Notes: a model not told the origin generated them from the sequence alone. A stretch of DNA of 64,000 nt from Deroplatys truncata (GCA_030765065.1 CM060977.1:92769795-92833794); one strand, 5' to 3'; counted from the first letter of the stretch, positions 23,780 to 36,314 are shown. A program made the numbers and translations.

Positions 23780-25530
23780 CGGATTGAAGAAATCTTTAAA
23801 TTGTGTAATTGGCAATACAAAAATATTATACAAACAAAGAAAGTTACAAAATTTTAATCAAATATAGGGTCTTTCAACAATAGTGTCTTATTTTTAACAT
23901 GTGATATCTACAGTTGTTATTGAGTTACAGCAGTCATCTTTTTCATGTGGTTACAGTTGTTATTCATAAACAGCCACGGAACGTTACAGCATTCAGCAAT
24001 ACGGAGAAATTGTGAAAATGTATAATCAAATTGGATCATCTGTTCGCCAAACCTTCGTGTATTGCGTGAAGTTTACGGTGCCCATAATCGTCCCTACGAG
24101 AGAATGATAAATTTGAAAGTAAGTGGTTCTGTCAGCGATCAAAGAACGCCTGTACGTAATCGACGTAAGCGCTCCAACGAAAACATAGGCGCCGTTCGTG
24201 AGTGTGTACTCAAGAACGGAAACAAATCAATTGCTCGTCGAGCGCAAGAATTGGGGCTTTCGCAGACCACAACTTGGTGAATTCTGCATCTGAACTTGGT
24301 TTCACGCTTAAAAATGGTGTTAAGTCAAGAACTAATGCCCAACGTCATAGGTTGCGCCGGGTATTCGCTGACTGGGCTATGGAGTAATTTGAAGCTAACC
24401 CGGATTTTTGTCGAAAAATCATGTTCAGCGACGAAGCCCACTTTTCGATGGATGGTTGCCGCTATTGGAGAAATCACAGTCCAATGCAGATTCAAGAACG
24501 ACCACTTCATCCCCAAAAGATTACTGTGTGGTGTGGATTTTGGTATGGTGGAATTATTGGTCCATATTTTTTCAAAGATGAAGATGGAGAAGCTCTGTCA
24601 ATGGAGAAAGATACCGGTATCTTATAAGGGACTATTTTTGGCCTCAATTGGATGGTATGGATCTCGGAAACATCTGGTTCTAGCATACTGCTCTCATACT
24701 GCTCTTGAAACAATCGATCTTAGGAAGGAGAAGTTCAGAGGTTTCATCGTTTCCCGTGGTGGTGATGTTAACTGGCCTCCGAGGTCATATGATTTAACGC
24801 CGTTGGATTACTTCTTGTGGGATTGTTAATCTCGAGTTTATGCCAACCAGCCAGAAACAGTAAATGATCTTATGAATAACATTACACGTGTTATTCGTGA
24901 AGTTGGACCTAATTTACGTTCTCCTGTCATTGAAAATTGGGTCAACAGTATACGTGCAACCCAACGAAATTGCGGGGGTCACTTAACTGATGTTCTCTTC
25001 CACACGTAATGACATTAGTTATGTCCCAATTATAAAAAAGAAATAAACCTCTTATCATTTTTGAACGTGTTTTATTTAAGTTCAAAGATAGGACACTCTT
25101 GTTGAAAGACCCTATACTTGGGACAATTATAAGAAACCGCAAAAACAATACTATAAGGATACTATCTTGAAATTTTATGAAGTTTTAGCACTACCATCAC
25201 TTCTTTATAGCTCAGAATGTTGCAATATCTCAAAGTCAAAAGTATAAAATAGAAGCATGGGGAATGAGAACCTTGAGAGCGGTCGCGGATAGAAGGAGAC
25301 GCAAAAAATACAGCAATAAAGAAAGAACTGAACACGTGTAATCTAAGTAAACGAATGTCAAAAGAAACACTATGCTCATGTACGACGGATGCCAGAATTG
25401 TGCATTTCCAAGAACATCTTAGAATACCCAAAGGAAAGGGAGAGAAGCAAAGACCGGTGAAGTGATGAATGGACCAGTTTGTTTGAGAAGGCGGAACAGA
25501 TCGAAATACCTAATCTCTGACGCTGATGAT
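23780..25530 (+). pseudogene. LINE C-terminal remnant split by a DNA transposon
   Basis: 23841-23863 and 25117-25530 join in sense across the transposon at 23865-25114. The right part encodes, with frame changes, a post-reverse-transcriptase segment including SSECCNISKSQKYKIEAWGM-like residues and, near the end, MTNG-free text with ...WMDQFV.... The end at about 25530 is the usual 3' limit of such LINE fragments. It is degenerate throughout. Confidence 0.5.
23865..25114 (+). mobile_element. IS630/Tc1-mariner superfamily transposon, dead transposase
   Basis: 1,250 bp. Ends TAGGGTCTTTCAACAATAGT and the reverse of ACTCTTGTTGAAAGACCCTA, with TA duplications at 23863-23864 and 25115-25116. On the plus strand an N-terminal helix-turn-helix region (24062-24280: IARRAQELGLSQTT) is followed, in other frames, by the first catalytic block MFSDEAHFSMDG (from 24421) and the third block WPPRSYDLTPLDYFLW (about 24773-24822). 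The region where the second catalytic Asp block should be (about 24680) is scrambled. It ends with a stop at about 25008. Confidence 0.85.
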
Positions 25531-25685
25531 TACTATTGTCTTTCGTTTATTGGAACTGAATTCCAGTATTAGGGATATTTCGTCCCAAATACAAATATAG
25601 GAAATTAAAAACGTACATGTTTAGTAATATGTGACATTGTTATAGTGCTGTTGAACTATACAGTTATTCCACTTTCAATCATATA

Positions 25686-26874
25686 CACTATGTGATCAAA
25701 AGTATTCAGACACCCCACAAACATACGTTTTTCATCTTAGGTGCTTTGCGCTGCCACCTACTGCCTGGTACTCATTATTCGCGACCTCAGTAGTCATTAG
25801 ACATCGTGAAACAACAGAATGGGACGCTCTGTGGAACTCGTGGACCTTGAACGTGGTCAGGTGATTAGGTGTCACTTGTGTCAGAAGTGTGTACGCGAGA
25901 TTTCCACACTCCTAAACATCCCTAGGTCCACTGTTTCTGATGTGATACTGAAGTGGAGACGTGAAGGGGCATGTACAGCAGAAAAGCGTACAGGCCAACC
26001 TCGTCTGTTGACTGACAGAGACCACCGACATTTGAAAAGGGTCGTAAAGAGTAATCTCAAAGTACTATGACAGTTAGGCGTGAGGTGAGAAACCTTGGAT
26101 TCCATGGTCAAGCGGCTGCTCATAAGCTACACATCATGCAGGAAAATGCCAAACGACCCCTCGCTTGGTGCAAGGAGCGTAAACATTACACGATTGAACA
26201 GTGGCAAAACGTTGTGTGGAGTGACGAATCACGGTACACAATGTGGTGATCCGATGGCAGGGTGTGGGATGGCGAATGCCCGATGAACGTCATCTGCCAG
26301 CATGTGTAGTGTCAACAGTGAAATTCGGAGGTGGTGGTGTTATGGTGTGGTTGTGTTTTTCCCGGAGGGGGCTTCCACCCCTTGTTTTGCGTGGCACGAT
26401 CACAGCGTAGACCTACATTGATATTTTAAGCACCTTCTTGCTTCCCACTTCTGAGAAGCAATTCGGGGGTGGCGATTGCATCTTTCAACACGATCGAGCA
26501 CCTGTTCATACTGCACGTGCTGTGGCAGAGTGGTTACACGACAATAACATCCCTGTAATTGACTGGCCTGCACAGAGTCCTGACTTGAAACTTATACAAC
26601 ACCTTTGGCATGTTTTGGAACGCCGACTTCGTGCCAGGTCTCACCGACCTACATCGATACTCTCCTCAGTTCCGCACTCCGTGAAGAATGGGCTGCCATT
26701 CCCCAAGAAACCTTCCAGCACCAGATTGAAAGTATGCCTGCGAGAGTGAATCCTGTCATCAAGGCTAGGGGTGGGCCAACACCATAATGACTTCCAGCAT
26801 TACCGATGGAGGGTGCCAGGAACTTGTACGTCATTTTCAGCCAGGTGTCCGGATACGTTTGACCACGTAGTGTC
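25686..26874 (+). mobile_element. Tc1-like element with degraded DD34E transposase
   Basis: Inverted ends: CACTATGTGATCAAAAGTAT and, reversed, CACTACGTGGTCAAACGTAT; the outermost bases are uncertain by two. Transposase parts on the plus strand: helix-turn-helix (25819-26070; ISTLLNIPRSTVSDVILKWR and the GRPR-like TGQPRLLT), middle (26067-26249) with first catalytic block [12 protein letters not shown], and C-terminal part (26438-26749) with FQHDRAPVHTA and SPDLKLIQHLW. The third catalytic Glu of the Tc1 family (normally in an IE.LW motif) reads Gln here. Frameshifts and stops separate the parts. Confidence 0.9.
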
Positions 26875-28330
26875 TATAGTGGCGATTGTAGCTTTATTTT
26901 ATAAACAAATGTCATAAATCTAATTTTATAAAGTTCAAGGTATTCAGAACAAAATTTAAGTAAATCCATGAAATTGCTTTAGAATTCTTGCGAGTCATTT
27001 TTCGGATGCTTATGTAAGCAGGAGTTATATCGTATGAATTTTAGGGGGCGTGATCACTTTCGATTCATCACGTGGCGTTTTAAGTAAGCTGTGAGGATAA
27101 TACTTGGTCAGCTCGGACCGCAGTATTTAGTGTGACGGATTTTGATGCCCTCGTCACGTGTTTAGCCGAAATATGTGCGCATCGTTTCCTTAAACCTACT
27201 CTGTTAAATTTGTAATGTTTACACCAGTCTCCAGGACAACTTGAAGATGGAACACCGAACTTCTTCCGTCAACCAGGTAAACCCAAAAGCTGTCTAGCTT
27301 TCTTTTTGCAATGTAGCTTAAATTAGCCTATCTTGGAATCAAGAGCTATACGCCTAATAGTGCCACACTTCACTACCCCTCCAGCTTTCGCAACCGTTAA
27401 CGCACTCGATCACGTCTTTAAGTTACCTCTCCGTTCTCCTCCATACTGTGAAGACGCCTAGAATAATATTACACCTGTTTTCTTCTAAATCATACGACTA
27501 GTATTCCACAGACATAATCTTATTCATTAAGCTTATAACTAACTTTAATTGTAATAGAGGATATAATCGTTTTAGTTTTATTAAACGGTATAACACATTC
27601 TTTTATTCTTGCTTTCCAATCGCTTATAACGCCTGAAAATACTGTACACCCGCGGCACCGGTAAGACAAAGAAGTTGCCTCACAATTCAGGGTGGTTTCA
27701 AAACTTCATGTAATGTCATTCTCAGTTTAGAAAGTACGTAGGTATAAATTAAAAGTTTCAGTAGAGAGATTTTACTTCACGCAGTGTTACCTACTGTCAC
27801 TTTCTGCAAGTGTATAAACTCCATTTTTCTAAAATATTGGATCTATCTGGTAGAGAAGAATGTTGCATGCTGAGCCTTGTGTACTCCAAGGATTCTTTTA
27901 ACATTAAGGATATTCTGCAGGTATCTGAAGAGATAATAATCAAAACGGGCAATTACATAGAGTTGGTAAAGTAGGGACGAACAGAGGGGGCCCCCTCAAC
28001 CACGCGTAGCACTGAAAGTACGCCTAATCGGCCCTTTTTGTTTTTACTGCAACTCCTGGGAGGGAGGGATGGAGGGATGAGTGCAGAGACCTTAAAGTCG
28101 ACAAGATGCGATTGACCACGAGCGCAAGTATAGACGGGTCCCTAACGTTTCTAGATTGAACGCGTCCGACGCCGTCTGGGTCTACCCACAAGCCTCCCAA
28201 CCTTACCCCCCCAATGGGGCCCACTCGGAGGCGAGACCTAACTGAGCAGTCCCGCAACGGCGCCAGGGATGAAACCTCTACAAAGTCCACATTCACTGCC
28301 CAACCGTAACCAGCCGAACATCACCACCTG
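26875..28330. other. Unassigned interval
   Basis: No gene recognised. 27990-28300 is GC-rich relative to its flanks and contains C and G runs, but no domain, tRNA or rRNA feature. Confidence 0.35.
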
Positions 28331-28334
28331 GTCC

Positions 28335-28530
28335 TACAATCCTGAAACGGAACACGATGGGTATAGGAAATGGGGGGGGGGAAGAAAAGTCGTGGCAGAA
28401 GAGAAACGATCCTCATTAGTTTGCCATATTGGAGAAGCTAAGAAAAACCCATCCATGAGTGGCGCTCGCCGGGGATAGAACCTGACCTCCCGAATACGAG
28501 TCTTACATGCACTACTTCGCTCGGTTTGTA
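28335..28530 (-). repeat. tRNA-derived SINE-like element
   Basis: On the minus strand a B-box-like GGTTCTATCCCCGG follows the ATTCGGGAGGTC block also seen in the 36125 copy. The body contains a G9 run (28371-28380 on plus). Confidence 0.45.
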
Positions 28531-29116
28531 GAGTAGGACAAATGGAGTAATACATCCCAGTGGATGATAACATCCAGATTTTACATCTGTTCCCGATAGT
28601 GAAGAACTACAGATTAACCTGAGTTTTATTTTAGTTGTCAAGCATTTAATTTCACTTCAACTTATATTTGTATTTATTATTTTATATTATTAATAATAAT
28701 ATTATTGTTATTTCCAAATCAGCCCATGTAGGACTGCGCAAAGTAGTTACTTTTCTTTGTTTTCCTTTAAATCTGTACTTCTCTCATTCATTGGTTGTGG
28801 GCTTTGTTTCTCTCGTGTGACTATTTTGTTCCAGTCTTTTTCTTCAGTTTTCACCTCTTAGTCAGCTTGCTACCTGTGCACTTTGATTCTAAACATGCCC
28901 CTGATACGGTATCTTCTTGTGTAATTCCCTAAAATTTTAGTATCTTTTAGTTCACCAGTCCACTTCATAATATCTACTTGTGTTTTACTTCTACTTTCGT
29001 AGAATTCCACGATTTATTTTGTGAGCCTGCGTCATTCGTTTAATGTGTCCATAAAACGTTAAGTTTCGTTTTCTAATGTCGCTGTCAATGTACATATTTT
29101 TGTTAAACTTGTTTTC
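28531..29116. other. AT-rich interval, nothing recognised
   Basis: TTA/AAT-rich tract at about 28660-28710. No gene. Confidence 0.4.
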
Positions 29117-30002
29117 CTTTTTCCCTACTTATATTATAAACGGGGGAAGTCTTGCATTCCACCCAAAAATTTGATACGGAGATTTCACCGGAAATACATG
29201 TTTTGAGGCACTGTAGAAAAAATAGAAAAAAATATAAATATATGTAAATTTCTTAAAGAAATTACCTCCCTGAATATAAATAAAGTACTTTTGGAAACAT
29301 GTCCGTGTGATTGTGTGTGTGTCTGAACTGCAAATCTCAAAAATGAAAAGTCGAATAAGTACCAAACTTGGTATTTAGGTTAAGTACCATTCAAAGGTAC
29401 GCCACAATGATTTCTAAGACAATCCTCCATCCCTAACTACCCTTTGCATGGAACGTTTTTTTGAAATCTTTTGTTTTCTATAAACGCCCTTTTTGTATTA
29501 GAATACAATATACTAAATATATTTACATGATAAATAAATTGAATATCTTTAAACTTTTGGGGATAGCCCAGGGAATCCTCTTCTTTCGGAAAGAACGTTG
29601 TATAATCTTGTATAACTTGTAAACGTTAAGTAATAGAGGAGAACGTACCACACAAGAATTGCACATCTGTTTAAAACACACAATTTACATAAATAATTTT
29701 TGAGGCATAAGCCGTTTCCAAGATACACGTTCTTAAAGGTTTGAATGTTCATTCTCTTAACTGCTGTCAACATTCAGTTCTTTCTCGCGATGTCTTGGAA
29801 ACAGTATGGAATTTTAAGGCCGGCTTATAGCGTCCAGTTCTTAAACATTTGATTATTGCTGTTCCCTTTTGTCTATAACCAAATGTGTAATGTAGCTATT
29901 TCTGCAAATGTATATCTGGATTAAAGTGAAGTAGATAGAAAAATAACCTTTAGTAAGAAGTGTTAGTGCACCCACTGATAAACAATAGAGGGTAGAGAAA
30001 GT
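29117..30002 (+). repeat. Family A repeat, near-complete forward copy
   Basis: Runs from TTTTTCCCTACTTATATTA to GGTAGAGAAAGTCATGTGAA. It carries an extra A/T-rich stretch of about 60 bp at 29213-29270 not present in other copies, and a GT tract at about 29310. Confidence 0.75.
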
Positions 30003-30369
30003 CATGTGAATGTAATGCATAAGATTTTTTATTACATTTTCTTCTGAGTCTGTGTTTACCTATGACTTATGTGCCTAAAAGTTTCTTATTTTGCACTCTT
30101 TTTTCAAAATACCTTCAATATCTGCTTTTGTGTTCAAAATTAATGCTTCTGCTCTGTAGGAGCACTCAGATTTAATTACAGTGTTATGTTTTAATTTTGA
30201 ATGTTTAGACATGCGCGTTTTGTTATGTATGTTAAAGCAGTGTTTTTAACACTTAAATGATATCAGCATAATTATAATATAAAATTTAATAACAGCCCGC
30301 CTTAAAACAATGTGTATACTACAATAATATATAAAATGTATGTAATGTCATTTTGTTAATGTTTATTTT
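30003..30369. other. AT-rich interval, nothing recognised
   Basis: No gene, RNA or repeat boundary supported. Confidence 0.4.
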
Positions 30370-31078
30370 GTTATGTACATGTATAATAATGTTATGTGAA
30401 TGTATTGCATAGTTTTAACAATGTAGGAACTGTGAGAATAGAAGCCGAAAGTTGCTAACAATGAGGTAACCTTGAGACAACAATAAATTATAAAGTTTAA
30501 TAAAGGCTACTAGTAATTCTTGGAACAATAATTTTATATTTAAAACAGTTTATAAATAGCCAATCAACAACTAGAAAGTCTAAAAGTTAAATAAAAGTAT
30601 TCTATTGGAGTAGGATTAGCCAATCAGAAACTTGAAATAGACTAAAATGTGCAAATTTAAGCGGCAGACGCTACAAGACAGCGTTCCCAACCAGACGCTA
30701 GACGGCAGCGTTCCCGAGCAGTTCGCAAGGTACGTATTTAGTGTGAGACATAAAAAAATTCATTACGGCGTGAATTATATACAGTTTACGCGTTAAAAAG
30801 TACAATAACAATCTAACAGCTCTACAGTGTTATTTAATCGTGTGAAGGATTAATAAAACGATGTTAAATACCATTATTTGTATAAGCCTTCATTCTTTAG
30901 CCGTACTATCCCTGCTAAGAGATACGTGTTTCTGCAAATTACTACTGACGCAGTCGAGTCATACATATATAATATTAGAATAAACATTAAAATAAACTTT
31001 AAGATACAAAGTTGATTTGTAAACGTGGGGGTGAAGGCCACCGGAATGTTTTTATCATACGTGGGGCAACAATACACT
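30370..31078 (+). mobile_element. Possible LTR followed by a primer-binding-site-like motif
   Basis: TGTTATGT start, TATAAATA at about 30550, AATAAA near 30851, an ACACTCA end, and TTTGGCGCCC immediately after (about 31083-31092), which resembles a retrotransposon primer-binding site. Direct repeats around CAGACGCTA/CAGCGTTCCC lie at 30665-30715. No gag or pol follows, and the left boundary is a guess. Confidence 0.35.
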
Positions 31079-32189
31079 CAAGTTTGGCGCCCAAAGCGTG
31101 ATGCAGATAACGTAAATATATAATCTGCTTCAATATCTTGAGTAAGTTGATAGGCTGTTTCCATTTTTGGGAATATAATTCTTTTAGCTTTAGTTCCGAT
31201 TCCATTTTCTTGAATTATTTCATCATTGTGAAACTCAATTAGTTTTTCCATATTTTGTTTATGTGTTTTGGTGTTTCTGTATTGCAGTAAATTTACTCAG
31301 TTGTTTTCGAAGGACATCTGAAGCCGATTTTCTATGCAATTCTTCTAATATCTCAATCTTTCTTGAGCTGTTACAGCACCAGTGCGCATTGCTAGATCAT
31401 TTGCACATGCTAGGCATCTATCGTTAATTTTATTTGCCTAATACATTCAGCTTGTTAATGCTGAGAATTATTTTGTGTTTAGGTTATTATTAATTATTAT
31501 TATTATTATTATTATTAATAACCTAAAACAAAATAATTCTCAACATTACTGCTAATAATATTATTAATATTGTTGCTGTAATACTATAACGTTCTTTTAC
31601 ATTATCAACACAAGATAAGAGTACTCGTGGGATTTATTTGTCCCTCGCAGCTGATTCGAACAGGAGGATAACGTGGAGATATAGGTGCAGTATATTTGTA
31701 TTTACGTCAATCGGTTCTAAGGTGGATCTATTATATAATTCACTGTGTGGAAGTATATTCAGATCCTACAAATGTTCAGGAGTCAAATGCAAAGCTGGGT
31801 TTCACCACGTTACTAAGGAATTCTCGGCAACATCATCGCGCGGAAACTAACGTGTGTTTTACGTTGGCTCCTCCTTTCGATTACTAAAGGCTTGATAGGA
31901 CAACAGCATTTACCTATCCTCCGGTATTGCAGTTCTATTCAATGCTTTAGTCAACTTACAACTTTATTTATTGATGATCAGGTTATTTTTAAGGAAACGG
32001 AGGATGGTTTACAGAGAAGTATTAGCCTGAAAGATATTATGAAGTCATAGTTTAAAGATTTCAAATGCCAAGAACAAATGAACCGTTTTTAAAGGTAAAA
32101 ATCATCTAAGATAGTTACGTATTAATGAAAAGATAATAGAACACGTCTTTAGTTATAGCAACCCAGGTTTTAAATGATCATATAGTAAA
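31079..32189. other. Unassigned interval
   Basis: Short ATT microsatellite at about 31488-31516 flanked by an inverted repeat (TTAGGTTATTA / TAATAACCTAA). No gene recognised. Confidence 0.4.
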
Positions 32190-32471
32190 ATCGAAGACCT
32201 GAATGCAAAATTAAATAAATTAAGACAAATTAATGGAGCAATAAGGAGAATATTAACAATAAAACTGCAGAAGCAACACAAAGGAAATGCTATAAAGTAA
32301 TGATATTCCCAAAGGCAACATATGGAAGTGAAAAGTGGACAATGAACAGGACAGATAGGAAAAGAATAGAACAGATAGAGATGAAATTCCTAAGAACAGT
32401 AGCTAGACATACCCATCTAGACAGACAAAGAAGTGAAGAAATTCGAAAACAGCTATAAGTGTTCCTCCGAA

Positions 32472-33059
32472 ACTTTAAAAACTTCTAGCAGCCAAATTAA
32501 TGGAGAGAAAAATCTATTTTTTGGACATAAGAACAAATGGTAATACAGTTTGAGTGTTTTGACGGCCTTTCGGATCTTTCATTTTATCAGTTTTATAAAT
32601 CGCTTGCAACGCTTTTGTACGTAGTGTTTTTAGATTGTCTAACATGCATTGATAGCAGAAGATTTTGTATGTTACTTGATTTTGCGTAAAAATAGGATTT
32701 TACTTAACTCAGGAATAAAATATCGAATTTGGGAATTTTCACCACCTCTACCTTAATTCCTCTGTTTGGGCTCATTTTTTAAGACTCCAAGAATTTATTT
32801 CTTTACCAGTTTGTCACATGTCGATGAAATTGTGTGAATGTATGCACAAAAAATACTCTACCCAACGCATGAAAGATAATTTTGAAAACACCACGAAAAA
32901 AGTACCAATTTTGGCATATTTTAAAAACAATTACTAAAATAATAAAATGGACGTTCTAAAAGATCGCCAAAACACGTAAACTACATTATAATTTTATTTT
33001 ATGTCCAAAAACGTTATATTTTTCCCTCCATTAGTTTGGCTGCTAGAATTTTTTAAAGT
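32472..33059. mobile_element. 588-bp non-autonomous element with about 60-bp inverted repeats
   Basis: Left end ACTTTAAAAACTTCTAGCAG pairs with the reverse of the right end (TGCTAGAATTTTTTAAAGT). Similarity continues inward through AATGGAG.GAAAAAT and TTTGGACATAA. No coding capacity. It interrupts the LINE remnant. Confidence 0.75.
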
Positions 33060-33082
33060 GCAGACGAAAACTTTCTTGAAGT

Positions 33083-33085
33083 GCG

Positions 33086-33117
<32 letters not shown>
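33083..33117. repeat. (GT)n microsatellite
   Basis: Alternating GT/GC-GT tract of about 35 bp. Confidence 0.9.
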
Positions 33118-33168
33118 ATCTAAGTGAAAAAAATTAATGAAAATAAAAACAATTGGTATCAACATATA

Positions 33169-34281
33169 TAGGGCAGTTAAATTATATTCCTACCCACTCG
33201 CGGCCTCCCTCTACTGCTCGAGACAGCCGGCAGTCGCCGGGGAAATTACGCCGGCAGAGGCGGATTAAAATCGTTACTTTATAATAGATGCTGTAAATGT
33301 TAACCTTATGCTCTCAAACAGGCAGCATATCTCGTGTAAATATTCTCGCTCACCTTACGAAGCTCAACAGCAGGAATTCTTGAGATTGGTGGCGCTTTGG
33401 AGCGTTCGCCTCGAAAATCGCTGAAAAAACTAGCGCAGCAAACAGGTGTATCTCAATCGTCTGCGAGAAATGCTACACGTCTGTTGAAAGTGAAACCCTA
33501 TCGCTACACACGAGTGCAAGTGCTAAAGCCAAATGATCCCTCTAAACGTGTGAATTATTGTAACTGGTTTTTCCAATCCGTGGAATGGGATTTCAATGAC
33601 CCACAGCTTTTGTTTTTCACTGATGAATCTTGGTTTCATCTAAGTGGACATGTGAATACTCAGAACAGTCGAGTAAACCTGTGCTACTGGATGAAACGGC
33701 TCATTATGATCATATAATTGGAGTGTGGTGTGCGATAAATGCTATAAGAAGAATAGGGCCCATATTCTTTGATGAAACAATAAATGCAGAGCGATATCAG
33801 AGGTTAATCCTGAGGCCATATTGCAATCGCTTAACAGAAGAGAAATCCTATGGTTGGTTACAGCAAGATTCTGCAACAGCACATACGGCTGCTGTATCAT
33901 TACATGCAATAAGAGAGGTGTTTGATGACAGAATAATTAGTGTTGATTTGTTGACCCCCTCGTTCTCCTTACGTAACGAGTTGTGATTTTTATTCTTTAA
34001 AAGACAAAGTGCATCGTTCCAATCTTCGCACACTACAGGAACTTAGAGAAAACATTGTGCAAGAAATCACAAGAATTCATGCTGCTGAGCTTCGCAGAGT
34101 GAGCGAGAATATGTACACGAGATGTGCTGCCTGTTTGAGAACAGATAGTCAACATTTCCAGCAACTATTATAAGGTAAGGATTTTAGTCCGCCTCTGCCG
34201 GCGTAATTTCCCCGGCGACTGCTGGCTGTCTCGCGCAGTTGAGGGGCCAGGGGTGGGTTCGAATATAATTTAACTACCCTA
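33169..34281 (+). mobile_element. IS630/Tc1-type transposon with long (about 110 bp) inverted repeats
   Basis: Ends TAGGG(C/T)AGTTAAATTATATTC, with TA duplication in a TATA context. The inverted repeats extend about 110 bp (to 33284 and from 34168) and share the block GGGGAAATTACGCCGGCAGA. The transposase is in pieces. 33397-33717 has an N-terminal helix-turn-helix (LAQQTGVSQSSARNATRLL) and the first catalytic block FFTDESWFHLSGHVN. 33630-33986 has GVWCAINAIRRIGPIFF and the second block QQDSATAHTA. The third block is lost to frameshift near 33950, though C-terminal codons continue to about 34170. Confidence 0.88.
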
Positions 34282-34460
34282 TATTAAGGATGAAAGAGGA
34301 ACGATTACAAAAATGTTATTAAATTACGAACCTGGAGGATTCAGCAAGTGGAAAAATCCAGAACAAAGGGAGTGATATGTTTAACTGAGGACGGAACAGG
34401 TCCATAGCCTATATCTTATGGAGGAAGAGGAGGAAGAGGAAGAGGAAGAAGAAGCGTTCT

Positions 34461-34996
34461 TACTGTATACATCACAGGCGGCGGACACTAATGATATCTG
34501 AAATGGAATTATTATTGGGACAGGAACATTTGGAAAAGAAAAGTTGCATGCCTAAGTTTGGCTACCTCCCCAGCATTTGGCAATTATGAAGACTGAGGAA
34601 AACCTAGAAAACTTCAATCAGCTGGCCTACGGAGCTGGCCACAAGTCCCATGGGCATCCAGTAGCTACAGTTTAGTTTACACTTTTCTCTATATAGTTTA
34701 TTCAATAACCTCCTATTTACAGTAAAGAGATTGTCAAATTAACATTTCCATTTCAAATTGGCTTTCTATACTCTCCTAATTGCCTTAACTGCGACTGATC
34801 TGCGAACATTTTCTTTATCACTACAACTCTATTACATTTAAGCCATTTTTCCTTGATTAGTTTTTATCTTCCACTCATTAGTTCCTCTACATTCTATCAA
34901 AATATACACGCAATTTTCGTTTTACCACAAATTGAGCATATAGCTTTATTTACATTTCCCCTTTGCCCCTTAGACGGAACCATGCAATAGCTTCCC
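34461..34996. other. AT-rich interval, nothing recognised
   Basis: No gene or RNA supported. Confidence 0.4.
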
Positions 34997-35745
34997 TCGC
35001 CTTTACGTATGTAGTAGGGAGAGAAAATATTGCATTTCATCCAAAATTGGATACCGAGATTTCACTGAAAATGCATGTTTACAGGCCTCCTGAATCCTAT
35101 TTCTGGAAACGTGTCTGTACTTTTTAACAGCATAACTCAAAACTGAAAAGTAGAAGAAATACCAACTCGGTATTAAGGTTCAGTATCCTCCAAAAATCCG
35201 ACACGATTTTCAAGAAAATTCCCCTATCCTAAACTACCCTTTGTATGGAAGATTTTTCTAAATATTTATTTTCCGACTCTTAACGATTTTGATTAAAACA
35301 CTGTGTACTAAACATATTTACATTACAATAAAATATATATCTTAAATTTTCTGGGAAAAACGTGTGAAGTCCACTTCATGTAGAAGCAATTTTATATAAT
35401 CTTGCATGACTGGTAAGTGTTAAGTGATAGACGAAGTCATACTATGCAAAAAAATGTTGATCTCTTTAAATCACACAATTTATTTCCAGCAAGTATATTT
35501 GTAGCATAAGTAGCATAAACCATTTCTGAGATATGCATTGAAAGTTCGAATTGTTCATTTCTTGGTCATCCTTTTAAAGTCGTGTCAACATTCACTTGTT
35601 TCACGCGATTGCATGGAAACAGTATGACATTTTAAGGCCAGCGTATACAGTCCAATTCTTAAACATTTGACTGTGACTGTTCTCCTGCATCTATAACGAA
35701 ATGTGTAATGTAGCTATTTCTAGTGTAGTGCACAGAAAAGTAAGA
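34997..35745 (+). repeat. Family A repeat, forward copy
   Basis: Starts in TTTACGTATGTAGTAGGGAG and follows forward block order to about 35745. The CA tract near its left third is missing. Confidence 0.65.
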
Positions 35746-36124
35746 TTTGGTAAGAAGAATTTGTATATCCAATACAAATATATCTAAATATTTGTCTTTG
35801 GTTCTGTGTTAATCATTTTATTAAAGGCTAATGACATCTGATTTATCTCAGCCCAAATGTTATAACCATCCGTATCTTATAACCTAGGTCAAGCATATTT
35901 ACAAAACCCCTGTAGCATTCCATGTCTTTGCCCCATATACCTCTAATCCATTCTTCTCCAACTGGTCCTTAATTCTACTCGGCAGTTATCAGTATTCCGG
36001 CGCTTTCTAGAACTAATTTAGGTATGCATGAAATATGTGGATATTAATCATTAAACCTTGATTACTATAGTAACATTTCAAATTAGTCGACCTAAAATTG
36101 TCTCTGATGTGTAACCTTAACAGC

Positions 36125-36310
36125 AAGCGGGAAGGCTCAAGTAGTAACGTATATGGCTGATATTCGGGAGGTCCCAGGTACAAACTACCGGTGCGACCAA
36201 TATGACTGAAGGTTCCTTTTGCTGTTTTCCTAGGTCGCTAGGCGAATGCTGGGTTAGATTTGATCTACGAATTTTCCTATCATCCCTTTCATTTCCTTCT
36301 TCTCCATCGC
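36125..36310 (+). repeat. tRNA-derived SINE-like element
   Basis: A-box-like GGCTCAAGTAGTAACG and B-box-like GGTACAAACTACC around ATTCGGGAGGTC, then a body with GAATGCTGGG and CT-rich sequence. Same plan as at 8378, and it abuts the 75-bp minisatellite. Confidence 0.5.
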
Positions 36311-36314
36311 CATA

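Larger units (their letters stand above)
32190..34460 (+). pseudogene. LINE C-terminal remnant with two nested insertions
   Basis: Segments 32190-32471, 33118-33168 and 34282-34460 read in the same sense as a LINE tail: a post-reverse-transcriptase segment with PKATYGSEKWTMNRTDRKRI and FLRTVARHTHLDRQRSEEI, then a short NNWYQHI piece, then a tail ending in a GGA-rich tract (34421-34455). The first gap is the 32472-33059 element plus a GT tract. The second is the transposon at 33169-34281. Frameshifted and not functional. Confidence 0.6.

Noticed and set aside
28024-28296. 90-codon minus-strand frame in a GC-rich stretch
   Set aside because: No recognisable domain and no supporting signals; GC-rich DNA gives long frames by chance.
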